This document shows positions 11,089 through 25,285 of a stretch of DNA of 64,000 nucleotides, piece by piece (the first letter of the stretch is position 1; each line of letters starts with the position of its first letter). Location of the stretch: NCBI RefSeq assembly GCF_001039355.2, contig NW_019775567.1:150140-214139 (forward strand), given 5' to 3'. The notes beneath the pieces are model-generated. The model made no database searches. It was not told the origin of the DNA and was given only the letters and a program-made list of their open reading frames with translations. This DNA is from Lingula anatina (taxonomy: Eukaryota > Brachiopoda > Lingulata > Lingulida > Lingulidae). Both the position numbers and the translations under genes were made by a program.

Positions 11089-12390
11089 GATGGCAGTGAC
11101 CCTGAGCTTTTGCCTGGAAATATAACATCATAATGCTTACTTATATTTTTCAAAAATTAACAAAAGATAAAGCATTACAGTAGATTTACAAGGTGGACCT
11201 AGTAGTTTTAACATTCACTTGTATGTGCAGTAAAAATTTTGGCATTTGGCATCACCTAGGTAATGGTTTCTACTTGGCTGTGGTGTTCACTATATTAAGT
11301 GTATCATATTGCTATGAATATCAGCATGCATCTTCATGCCTTCATATGTATATGGCAGAAATATTGATTTATACCCTTCACATGCAAGCAATATAGATTA
11401 TACTTGAATATCTCTAAAACTAGTTTAAAAACAAAATTTGACATAACATGCCATATTGCCTGTATTTCAGAAACTTAATTATAAGTGTTATTAAGTGAAT
11501 TCAGGGAAATACAAAACTGATCAACATTGGTCTTCGTGAAAATATCTTTTTACACCAGATAATGAAGCTTAAGTAAAAAATGCTCCTACTAATTATTTTC
11601 AAATATATCTCAGCCCCATGTGTCTTTTATACCTAAAAAAGCAGTCGTTTCAAAATAATCAGTAATACTAGTACAGAACTATTGATACCAATCACCTGCA
11701 GCATGTATCCCATCTTTACAATGTCATGGCTTCTAATTTCCCATATAACTATGAGAATTCTTCTGTAATCTCAATATCTACTGGAGTTACTGCTTAATTA
11801 TTGATACTATGTGAGAATCCAATGGTAATCATGTTTGCCAGCTGTAAGGTTCTTAACCTTTAGAGCTTTTGGTCACATGGGGCAGCACTTGTGGATACTC
11901 TATCAAGATAAGCCCATCCCCAATTTTTGACAGTTCAATCATGCAAAGATAAATACCAACAGACACTGGACTAACTTACTAATTTACACATTTTAGTCTG
12001 CAAGCAAGCTTATCGGATATTCACCCTTTTAACACCATGTATCAAAAAATTAATTTAATTCAATTCATTAGGTGACTTTAAACTATAATTATGATATGTA
12101 TTAGAAAGCTTTGGGCCTTTTATTTTTTAACTTTTTTAATGAAAAAAAAAAACAGTACATGTTGCCTTCAAATTAAACTCATCATACTGCACTTAACTGT
12201 ATCCAAACAGATCACTACAGTGTTGATTTTTAACATTCACAGCAAATGCTACAAGATACTACAAGAAGTAAGAGACATATATATATATATATAGTATATT
12301 CATCATGCCTGCTTCAGCCCGCAATAATTATTCTTGAGGTGCTTAGGTACCAAAAACAAAAGTGAAAGTGGACTTACTTCGATCATATAA
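11089..12390. other. intergenic: MFSD3 5' region and EEF1AKMT2 3' UTR
   Basis: No coding exon recognised. TTTATT at 12119-12124 (AATAAA on the - strand) lies about 270 nt past the EEF1AKMT2 stop and is its likely poly(A) signal. The MFSD3 promoter and any non-coding first exon should be in the left part. Confidence 0.5.
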
Positions 12391-15104
12391 TCACAGCCTC
12401 TTCTTGAATACCAAGCTGGTGACCGAATTTCCCGTTTTTCCTCCAAACTTGAACACTGGAGTTGGAATGGCATCAACCAAAGTGAATGCTGGAAAAGAAT
12501 TATGGTCAAAGTGAGCTAAAATTCTGATATTCAAGTTAATTTTCTGACTTAAGCTGTGTAGTGAAACAAACCCTTGGTACCTCTATCAAACAACTTCTTC
12601 AGTCAAAGTCGACTAAGATTCTGATCTAAATGTTAAGACCAATATTCTGGCTAGCATTCTAATGTGAAATTGGTGCCTTTATCAGAACTTTCTCTCATGA
12701 AACTAGTACCTGTATCGAACAGCTTTAGTAACTCCTCCTTGGTCCAGTTACATGAGGTGATAATGAAGAGTCCAGTGTCCTTCAACAGGTGGCCGACATT
12801 CACTGTGTATTTTTCCCTCTTTCCCTGGGCGTTGTCTGGGCTCAGGCTGATGGCGTCAAATGTACCTTTGTCTACCACTATGTCGTACCTGCTTCTTAAA
12901 CTGGCACTACTGGTGTCTGGTAGGTCATCAAGAACGTCAGCAACCTGTTAATTATAAATCAAATACAAATACAGTTTCAGTCCTAAGGACTTATAAAGTC
13001 ACCAGTTTTGCCATTAGTTATATAATAGCTCCTGTCAGATCCAGAAGCTGTAAAAGAGAAAAGCTGGCTGTACTTCTGAAAAAGTCTGTGAAGAGTACCC
13101 GAGGTCTCTCTTCAACTGCCCCCAGTTAATAATTGTAAAAGTACTTGTCCAATTAAACTAAAAACTTCCTTCTTTTGCTTCTTCTGTGAATATGTGAAAC
13201 AAATACAGAGGAATGGAATTAAGTTCACACACCTCATATTCAATGGTGATGTCCTCTGCCTCAGTGACAGACCTGGCCAGCTGAATGGCCGCCTCACAGT
13301 AATCCACCCCCACCAGATTAACAAAACCACGCTTTCTCTGGAAAAAAAACAAATTCTTAAACGATTAACACTATCTTCAGGATCTTTTAAGATATTAGTG
13401 CTCATTAATAATAACTCTAAGCATTAGCACATACTATATGGAATTTTACTAGGAACTTAGAGGTGATACTCCATGGGTAATTACAATATCTTGTTAAGCA
13501 GCAGATTTACTGCTGTCTACCTTGATAAAAAGTGGTTTTCTTTTTTTTTTCCTGAAAACCCACCAGTTCAATCAGCAGTGTGCCATTGCCACACCCCAGA
13601 TCTAAGATGGAGTTTTCTTTCTGCGTCAGATCACTTTTTTCTATCCAGTCCGCTACTCTCTCAATACTGTCATAACCAAACCTGAACAAAAAAGCTGCAA
13701 AGTTAACTACTGTAGGCCTTTTCCAAGTTAAGAAAAAAACACTTCACTTCATGTTTTTATACTAATATAGACAATTTTAATACAGGTTTACAGATCACAG
13801 CATCATTCATTTTCAAACTCAAAAATCTGTACTCTATTTTTGAATATTGAAAAATAAAAAAGAACTTTTTTACCAAAATTAAATGAAGAGAGTCTTGCAT
13901 GCACTCAAAATTAACATGTGACATGTGAAAATAAAAAATAGATAGAAGAAAAACATCCAAACAAAATATTATTGACTTTCCATTTACTATAAAGTATTTT
14001 ACAACACAAAAATGCAATTTTGTTCCATTTTTAACTTTTATAAAATATCTCACTTTTCCTACCAAACCTCTCCTTCATCCCCGGTTTCTTGAAAACTTTT
14101 CAATTCTCTCTCGTAGGCTCCATCCCAACTGGAAATAGAAGAAATCACAAATATGTTGGTCCTAGGTATGACATTACCTGAAGGAAAAGGGTGATTACCA
14201 ATCATTTATCCAAAAACAAACAAACTATAGTTATTTCACAAAATAGAATATGACGTGTCAAGTCTTTTTCTCATTTCAGACCGAAGGAAACATGCACAAT
14301 AAAGTTTAAGAAAGGGAAGAATTAACACGATAACAACAAATGTAACGTTAATGTAACTTATTTTCCATAAATAATTCACTCGCATTATTTATGGAATTGC
14401 AGTGAATTATATGGTTCTGTAGTGCCAGGGGCAGGTAGAACCGGCCTGATAGCTCAGTAGGTAAGAGCACTCGCCCTGTAAGGGAGGGGTCCCGGGTTCG
14501 ATTCCTGGCCTGGTCGGTGATTTTTCTGCACTCACCCCAAATCGCTACAATGGTGGCAGCGGTGTTGCGAGATAGGGCTCGCGTCTTTCGGCATTTGGGG
14601 GGAGGAGTGTAGTGCCAGGGGCAGGTAGAACCGGCCGGGTAGCTCAGTAGGTAAGAGCACTCGGTTCGATTCCTGGTCTGGTCGGTGATTTTTCTGCACT
14701 CACCCCAAATCGCTACAGTTCTTTGGCCCTTGCCCTTATGTTACTCAGCAACAATGGTATTTTTACTTGATTTATCACATGACGATAACGAATTTTGATC
14801 ATTCTTCTTTTACAAGTACATGTATGCACTATGTAGAACAAATCTTCTTTCGATCGATTTGTTAATGTTATACATGTTGTTAATGTTATAATACATGTAC
14901 TTGTTGCACGTGATGTTTTGTTTACTTCAATTATAAACCCGATTACAAAGGAAACAAAAAACTGGGTCTGGCATTTTTGTGCATTATTTCTTAACCAACT
15001 GTGGCCAGGTATACATGCAGTTATTTCTATTGAACTTACTACTGTTTAGTGCCCAATTTCGATGACTCAAATCCACCGTCAAGTGTGTCACAGGGCGCTG
15101 CCAT
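12391..15104 (-). CDS. EEF1A lysine methyltransferase 2 (METTL10-like)
   Basis: Coding exons in transcript order: 15104-15040, 14128-14063, 13681-13564, 13337-13233, 12944-12710, 12488-12391; all joins are in frame, giving 228 residues (human isoform about 236). The N-terminal exon encodes SSKLGTKQY, joining to WDGAYERELKSF, the family's hallmark start. Then come the SAM-binding motif I LDLGCGNGTLLIEL, the acidic motif II VGVDYCEAAIQLA, IVVDKGTFDAISLSPDNA, and SCNWTKEEL near the C-terminus. The enzyme methylates a lysine of translation elongation factor eEF1A in the cytosol. Exon 1 was found by phase and family match rather than as a long ORF. Intron 1 carries the miniature LTR element at 14418-14717. 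A donor-like site just after the stop hints at a 3' UTR intron. Confidence 0.93.
14418..14717 (+). mobile_element. TRIM-like LTR retrotransposon with a tRNA-like LTR
   Basis: LTR 1 is 14418-14549 (132 bp) and LTR 2 is 14608-14717 (110 bp). Both begin TGTAGTGCCAGGGGC and end CCCAAATCGCTACA. Apart from one 22-bp deletion in LTR 2 they differ at only about three positions. The internal part is 58 bp: a primer-binding-site-like TGGTGGCAGCGGTG at 14551-14564 and a polypurine tract GGGGGGAGGAG at 14597-14607 directly before LTR 2. GTTC flanks both ends (14414-14417 and 14718-14721), a 4-bp target duplication typical of LTR integrase. There is no coding capacity, so it must move in trans. It lies in EEF1AKMT2 intron 1. 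Confidence 0.88.
14443..14516 (+). pseudogene. tRNA-like sequence (Thr-UGU-like) inside LTR 1
   Basis: A 74-nt cloverleaf can be drawn: D arm GCTC...GAGC, anticodon stem CTCGC/GGGAG with loop CCTGTAA (anticodon TGT), T arm CCGGG-TTCGATT-CCTGG. The Pol III A box TAGCTCAGTAGG and B box GGTTCGATTCC are intact. The acceptor stem pairs poorly in standard register, and ACCGGCC/GGTCGGT just outside pairs better, so a working tRNA gene is unlikely. LTR 2 has lost the anticodon arm and part of the T arm. Confidence 0.7.
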
Positions 15105-15165
15105 ATTTCAATTCACAATGAGGCGCATGACGTCACTCTGGTCACGAGAACGACCGCCATATTGG
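15100..15165. promoter_or_regulatory. bidirectional promoter of EEF1AKMT2 (-) and RAB7 (+)
   Basis: A perfect cAMP-response-type site TGACGTCA is at 15128-15135. YY1-like GCCATATT motifs occur at 15100-15107 (overlapping the EEF1AKMT2 ATG) and GCCATATTGG at 15156-15165. No TATA box. The two coding or 5' UTR exons face away from each other, with about 60-100 bp between them. Confidence 0.6.
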
Positions 15166-15223
15166 AGGTGGAAAAATTGCAGTAGCATCGGAAGAACATT
15201 TTTGTAAAAATATCGCAATTTTG
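15166..15223 (+). other. RAB7 5' UTR exon (predicted)
   Basis: Ends in a consensus donor (TTTTG/GTGAGT at 15224) that pairs with the acceptor TTGTTGCAG at 17107, eleven bases before the RAB7 ATG. The 5' end is a guess placed after the YY1-like site. The resulting intron 1 is about 1.9 kb and holds a GA microsatellite near 16322-16341; nothing else was recognised in it. Confidence 0.5.
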
Positions 15224-17118
15224 GTGAGTTGACAGGTTTTCAGGTGGTGATGAGATGATCAGACATTAACTGTTTGTTTATGAATATCTTTTTTATAATG
15301 ATTGTGGCAACATTGGTGTATTTACGAACTTGCTGCGTTTTTGTTTTGTTTGGCGATTCATTTTATTCGTTCTCTGATTCGATGTCTTTCACTTCATTGA
15401 AATGTCACCAAACAAACAGTTGAATGGTGGTCAGAAGGTTTTAGTTTTAATAAAACACATTGTTAATTTGACATAAAGAAAACAATAATACTGTGAAGAA
15501 TAAGTATAAAGTATTCGTGACATAGTCGTAAATACTTTTTGTGCTCTTGTAAAGTGATTTCCTGGTTTTTTCATTTGTTTTGGTTTTGTTGATTTGATAA
15601 TTGTAATTGTTATATAGTTTGAAGTGCTCCAGTTTTGAGATATTTGTCGTCCTTTTGTAACTGAAATGTGATCTGTATCTGGACTTATATAGGTCATTGA
15701 TAAATAAGAGTGCAGAGGGGAGGTGTTGGCCACACATGGTATTACATGGAAAGTGTCACTGCCTGACATATGGATCTTTTCACCTTGTTGAAAATGATCA
15801 ACATATGCAATGGAATGAATTGATTTACAGTAGTCAATAAGTCCCACTCCCCAGGCCAGGCAATCTTGACACAAACTGTTTACCTTTGCCCTCTGTTTTC
15901 TATCAGATTTTGGTCAGATAAATGGTTTGTAACGTAGACCATGGACATCAATTTGTGTGCAATTATGCAAGATGTTATGTGAAAAACTGTCCCTAGTGTT
16001 AATGGTCTCTTGTAAAATCTGCCTACCAGTAGATTTAAAATGTAATGTATTTCCTTTGAAATGTTATAAATCCTAAGGTAGAAACTTTAATGGAAAAAAA
16101 TACTTTTGCATAGGAACAGGTGCATTTTGATGTGGCAAACAAAAGAATTTCACTCCAGTCTTGATAGTTCCCTCTTGACATAACTTCAGAATATATCACA
16201 CTTGGGTAAAAAAGGGGGAAAACACTTCCTTTAGGCTTGATGATTTGTACTCACATTCCACTGATCTGTCTTAAAACCCAAGGATAGTTGGCCAATGGTT
16301 ATTTCTAATGTATACTTAGAAAGAGAGAGAGAGAGAGAGAGGTTAATTGAGGGATAAAACAGATGGCAGATTGAAATACCTGAGGAGAAGTGTATTATCC
16401 ATCAAACAATTGTATAAGTGATCTACAAGATTTCAGACTTCAGTCATCTTTAATTATTATACCAAGTTTTAATCTTTTTCACAAATCCACCTGCATTAAG
16501 ATTTCTCCCTGGAGTTCCAAGTATACGGGTTCCTATCCGCATTGTGTCTTTTATGAGAGTTCTCTTGTTTGTGATATTTGAGCAGATTTTAATCTCTTTT
16601 GTTGTGGAAAAAAACATAAATGTCAGATTGAGGGTGAGATAAGGTTTACATTTTATGAGAACTTCTTGTAGGTCACCGCCTTGCTTACTAGTATGCACTG
16701 GACTTTATAGCCCTCATCCAGTACCTCTTTTAAAAAAGTAATTTCAACCAATCACCCAAATAAATATTGTGTGACCTATGAAATTGTGAAAAAAAACAAG
16801 GGTTTTCTGGTAGAAATACACCTCTCACTTGCCATGTGCAGAAGCTGTTTATGATTGAACTTGCTGGAATACTAGAACTGTTTCCTTATCTGTCTGCGTC
16901 TTGGACTACAGCATATTGAAGTGAATGTCTGATATCAGGTTACTTATATTAATCATGTGTGCATTTTCATAATAAGTATTATGACAGGTGCTGCCACACT
17001 ACACCAGAAGTTTGAGACGACCTTTTTTTGCTGTGCTTGGAGAGTGACAGATACATTTTACGCTACATCCTGAATGTTGTATAACACATCTTTTTTTATT
17101 GTTGCAGTAATTTTCACC

Positions 17119-20546
<3,428 letters not shown>

Positions 20547-20944
20547 TGGAAGCTAAGGACCTATGAGCTTGGAATTCTGGGAATGCATCATTGTTATACT
20601 CTTTTTGTAAGAGCAACTCATCTAGAAAACGTAATATATTTCCTAGGAGGAATTTACAGTAAAAAAAAAACTTGCTCCTGATGCCATAATGAAACAACTG
20701 GCTCAATTTGTTAGTCACTCCAGTTGTGTAACAAAATGAATTATCACCATTTCATCATATCAAAGTATAAAAAGGGATATTTTGGTGCATGAGATGGATT
20801 GGACTATCTTGCAAACTCTGAACAAAGCTCCTATCTTGTATTGAAATGGTACTATATTGAGAAAGAAAAAAAGATATTTATAAATGTCATCAAAACTCGT
20901 GAGATCACTGAATCTTTATTATCAATGTAAATCTGAAAAAGAAA

Positions 20945-20950
20945 AATAAA
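20945..20950 (+). terminator. RAB7 poly(A) signal
   Basis: First AATAAA after the RAB7 stop, about 400 nt downstream. Later signals (for example near 22363) could give longer 3' UTRs. Confidence 0.5.
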
Positions 20951-23270
20951 CATGATTACTATTTACTTAAGTATAGGTTAGGACCAAACAAAAGATCGGG
21001 AGTTCATTTTCTCTGAAAATTCTCCGTAATCATGTAAATCTGATCTTCATGATATAACAGGACGACAGTAGGGCAGATCATGCATTCTCATTTTATTCAG
21101 CATAAAGGGGGTTGAGAGAGATTCATCTATTAAATTGGGATACAGACCTATGAAATAATGGGGGAATTCAGGGAGAGTAAGAAATAGAAATGGACAAAAA
21201 ACTGTTGATCTTGGGTGATATTTGGATAGCTTGATGGGAGAGGGATGTTAATGTTCACCAATTTTTCCATTGGGGTCAAAGTTTGGGAGGCTATGGAACC
21301 AATGGAAAGTAAGCAGTCAGTGAGTGATGGTGTGCGTAAAGTAAAGTATCACCCAATGTACGACTTTTCTTTGTTCTCTCACGAGGAAAATAATTATTAG
21401 GATCTGACTTTTCACGACCAATTTTGACCATTGTATAAGGAATGTGAAAATGACACTCAAAAGACAATGAGGAGAATGGTGATATTTTTGTATGATATTT
21501 GAAAGAAAAAAATTAATAATCTATTAATGTACAGGAACCTGATGGTATTTGATTAATGGGTATTAGTGCTGCCAGAGACCTGGTGGCACTAGCAGGTTGG
21601 GAGCCTATAGTGCAAGGAGACATATATATACTATCTATATATATATATATATATACGTATATATATACATGCAATCAATGTGACACCTTGTATAATGCGA
21701 CGCAGAGGTGCACCTTGTACCCAGGTATTGAATGGGTCACACATAGCCCTGTATATATGCTGTACGTGGCATAGGCTACCTCACATGATAAGATGCAAGA
21801 GCAACAGGAAGGTTATCATCAATGTAGGTCAGATCAATAATATGTGTAATGCCATACCTATCCAATAGTGTAGTTAAGGGGAGAGAATGCCATAGCAGTT
21901 AAAATACTATAGGTAGAATTAATGCCAATTATTATTGATTGTACAGATGGAGGAATATTGTGTAAATACAGCTGTAAGCATGCAGTGAAAATTGTCTGAA
22001 AACTGGCAACATGGTCATCTTTTTGATGAATTTTATTACTACAAATTATGCTGTATTCAGGATGAAGAAACTGACTTTAGGATTCTGAGACTTCTCTTTT
22101 ACATGGGTGCATGTTAAAAATGAAGTAAAACCTACAGAAACTTGGTCACGATGGGGTAAAGGTAATTTTCTTTATACAAAAAAAAAGCTTTGGTGCTTCT
22201 CGATATTTTACCAAACAAATTTTTTACATCATTCAGTTCTGACTCTTAAATTTGACGCAAACAACTTGCATTTTCTTACTGTCAAAGAATCTTGTACAAA
22301 GTGTGAAATGAATCGCATGCATGATTGTATGATTTCCTGTATAACTGATGTACCATGTGGAAAATAAAATGTTAAGATGAACCTGATGATTTGTTGTCCT
22401 AACCCTCTCTGAAAACCTCGCCACCCTAACATGATAAAACTGATGATGCTGTATAACTTTTAAGCAAAAGTTTTTTGTTTTGATGTTGATTCGGTATGCC
22501 TAACCTAGCTGGTGGCACATATTCAGGAGGCGGTGATGCCTCTCCAATCCTCAAGTTTCACAAATTCTCGTTAACTACACCTTTACCTTATGGTGGTGTG
22601 AAGTGAATTTTTTTTCTCGTTGTAATAGTAGTAGTGGTACTTACAGTAGAAGTATTGATGGGGGCTGTAAAAAAAAAGAACCCCTTTGTGTAACATTTCA
22701 AATGTAATGTAGACCAGGTATTTCTGACTGTCAACATACTTCCTCTTTCAGTGATAACAAAGGGGTCTTTTACGCAACATAGATAAGTGGGCAATCCATA
22801 TATACAATGTAAGAGATGGATGATATCATCTTTAAAATATGAAACTGGTAGCGAAGTAAAAATATTTGGTGAATTTCACGTGGGTAAACATGTACCTCAT
22901 TTTCTGGCTAGTAGAACAATATTGTAAAAGAAGTCACCAAAAAGGGTAAAATCACATTCAAAATTCAGTCCATTTCTTCCAGACCCCGGGATCCTGTTTA
23001 CAAAAGATAAAGATAAATGTATAAATAAACAGAATTTGTTCATCCATAACAAAAAGAGCTGAAGAAAAGTGCAAATGTGGACCAAGCTCTTAAAACAAAA
23101 AATTAAGTATTAATTAGCCCAAACTGTATCTATTCTGCATATACAACGTTGAGTGCAAGCAATGAAGAGATCTAAATGAAAGTCACGTCTCCTTTCGTTT
23201 TCTCACATAAACCCGTCTTGTCTCGTGGCGCCATCTAGCGATACGAAAGAATAAAAATAAATGCTCCATC
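20951..23270. other. intergenic RAB7-TEX264
   Basis: No gene recognised on either strand. It contains a TA-rich run near 21620-21668 and possibly long RAB7 3' UTR forms. An 86-codon ORF at 22107-22367 has no family likeness, codon character or splice context. The TEX264 promoter should be near 23200; no TATA box is evident. Confidence 0.5.
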
Positions 23271-25285
23271 ATGTCGACGGAAATGCTACTCCTCTATGGA
23301 CTTTTCTGTCTCATAGTGGCAATCCTGCTGACTGTGCTAGGATTCTTAGTTTATTCCGGACTGTTTGCAGACATAGTAGTTGGTGCAGGACCCCCTCCAG
23401 TCGGGAAGCTGTACGTGGCCTATAAATTTGGGAAAGGATCGTACAAAGACGCAGGGTACCTGTTCACCGAGGCAGTCAGCATCGTAGCTGATCTGCGATG
23501 TATAGGGGTTTATTATGACGACCCAGATGAGGTAAGCACGGTTGAGTACGAACCTCAGCTGGTTTTGAACTCTTTGAAGGGGAAGGCAGGGGATTAGAAC
23601 TAACACTGTCACCTGTCTCCATATTCTGAAAGTGAAAATGACGGTGTATTATATTTTAATAGCGCGTACATAAGATCAGCGGTTCCAACTTATTGTAGTA
23701 TGCATGCAAGTTCAGGCCGTAGCATGTAACATGTGATTGAGTTGTAATGTTACCTAAGTGTGCAGTGTCAGGAAATTAAATACATGAAACCAAGTGAATT
23801 TGTGCTCAGAATCTACACCCAAATAAGTGGCAATTGCAAGTAATAATTTTATTACATTAAAATATTTCCACAATAGCCAGCTATGCATGAATATCAGACC
23901 TGTAGCTGGCCGGGGGGGGGGGGGGGGGGGGGGGTCGATCAAAATGCCAGGAAAAGTTCCACTCTGGGTTAAATTTGATCTAGGTATATGGAGGTCCCAT
24001 GGTAAAAGGTCAACATTTTCAACTCCCCCCCACCCCACCCCCCACCCCACCCCACTTTGCAATTGCTGGCCTGAGTTTACTATCATCTTTTTTATGTTAA
24101 ATTGTATACTTTTATGAAGTTGTGTATTATATATCTCAGGTAGGATTGGGAGAGCAGAGATACGTGGTGGGCAGTATCCTGGCAGAAGGGGACAAGGAGC
24201 CAGATCCTGCACAGAAAGAAGAATATCAGAGACGTGGCTATAAGTTCCACACTTTTCCTGCTGTCACGAATGTGGTCAAGACAAAATTTCCATATAATAC
24301 AGCCATATCTATACTTGTAGCTATAAAAAGGGTGTACCCAGTCTTGGGCCAGTATGTAAAGGTAACTAAAAGAGAGGTGCATTTACAATGTCTTCTGATG
24401 GCTTAATTTAGTGTTATATTGTCTCAGAGTCAAAAGACTTGGGTAAAGTTTGTAAACCTATAAGGAGTTAATATAACCCAAATTGATTTATTCAAAACGC
24501 AAATCTTTTAATATTAGATCATTTTGACTCGAGTAATCTTGAAGTTGCACCTGCTTTTACTCAATCCATGTACTAGTAGTGATCAAGAATATTTCAGTGA
24601 ATAAAAACAAAGTTTGTTTATGGCCTTTGGAGAATTAATGATAAACAAAATGAAACTACTACTTGGTGTAAATTTGATAATGATGATGTTTTAACTGGAG
24701 AGTTACATGTTGCATTGGCTGCACAATACAGTGGTAGCCCCATATCCTGATATTATTTTTAGATTAAAATTGTGATTTTTCCAGGAAAAAAGGCTGTGTG
24801 CCCATCCATTTGTGGAGATATATGACGGCTTCACTATTCACTTCATGGCCCCTCTTGCCAAACAGGATGAATTTTACGTCCCCGAGGCCCACGGCCACAC
24901 CCATCAAGAGGGCCCTGCCCATCTCAAAGACTCACCAAAACACAAGAAAACCGCCGACCAAAGAGAAGACGAAAGCCAGCCAGTTAAAGTGCGCAGAAGT
25001 AAGAGGAGTGGATCACCTTCAAGATCACTCGATAAAACTCCGGAGCTGTCCACCAATGAGGAAGATTCAGGGATCACTTCGGCCAACATCAGTGGCGCCA
25101 GCGCAGGTGGAGATTCCGCAGAGGCCGAGCAGAGCTGTAACCTTGACTCCACCGGGGGAACAAGTTATATCTCAGATGTCACCACGTGTACGGAAGACGA
25201 TTCTGTTGTGTCGGGAACAGTGACTGGGGACTCCTCGGCCGAGAGCACGTCTTCATTTGAAGAAGTCAGCAAAGATGATATTTAA
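23271..25285 (+). CDS. TEX264, ER-phagy receptor
   Basis: Exons 23271-23531, 24140-24361 and 24785-25285, all phase 0, give 327 residues (human 313). An N-terminal membrane anchor (about 5-30, LYGLFCLIVAILLTVLGFLV) is followed by a GyrI-like domain containing YKFGKGSYKDAGYLFTEA, RYVVGSILAEGDKEPDPA, PAVTNVVKTKFPY and HFMAPLAKQDEFYVPE. The last ~130 residues are Ser/Glu/Asp-rich and disordered, ending in a LIR motif FEEV (319-322). In vertebrates TEX264 sits in ER tubules, binds ATG8 proteins through its LIR and delivers ER to autophagosomes; it also assists p97 in DNA repair. Upstream, an out-of-frame ATG at 23261 overlaps the start. Intron 1 holds the R5 repeat with a 23-base G run. Confidence 0.96.
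23896..24076. repeat. G-run MITE-like repeat R5, copy 2
   Basis: Matches 2370-2538 at both ends and in the middle. It contains an uninterrupted run of 23 G (23912-23934) and a C-rich stretch near 24026-24052. The G run and C run can pair, giving a strong foldback. In TEX264 intron 1, ending about 60 bp before the exon 2 acceptor. Confidence 0.65.
25256..25267 (+). other. LC3-interacting region in TEX264
   Basis: Encodes FEEV, preceded by Ser-rich STSS and followed by SKDDI. The core [W/F/Y]xx[L/I/V] with acidic middle residues matches human FEEL at the equivalent C-terminal place. Upstream serines could be phosphorylated to strengthen binding, as known for other LIRs. Confidence 0.8.

Noticed and set aside
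14443-14516. Free-standing functional tRNA-Thr gene
   Set aside because: The acceptor stem is poor in standard register, the sequence lies inside a repeated LTR with target duplication, and no terminator T run follows directly.
15431-15874. 147-codon reverse ORF in RAB7 intron 1
   Set aside because: No recognisable domain; lies in an intron of a well-supported gene, and ORFs of this length occur by chance in AT-rich DNA when few.
22107-22367. 86-codon ORF between RAB7 and TEX264
   Set aside because: No family likeness, no splice partners, and composition like the surrounding intergenic DNA.
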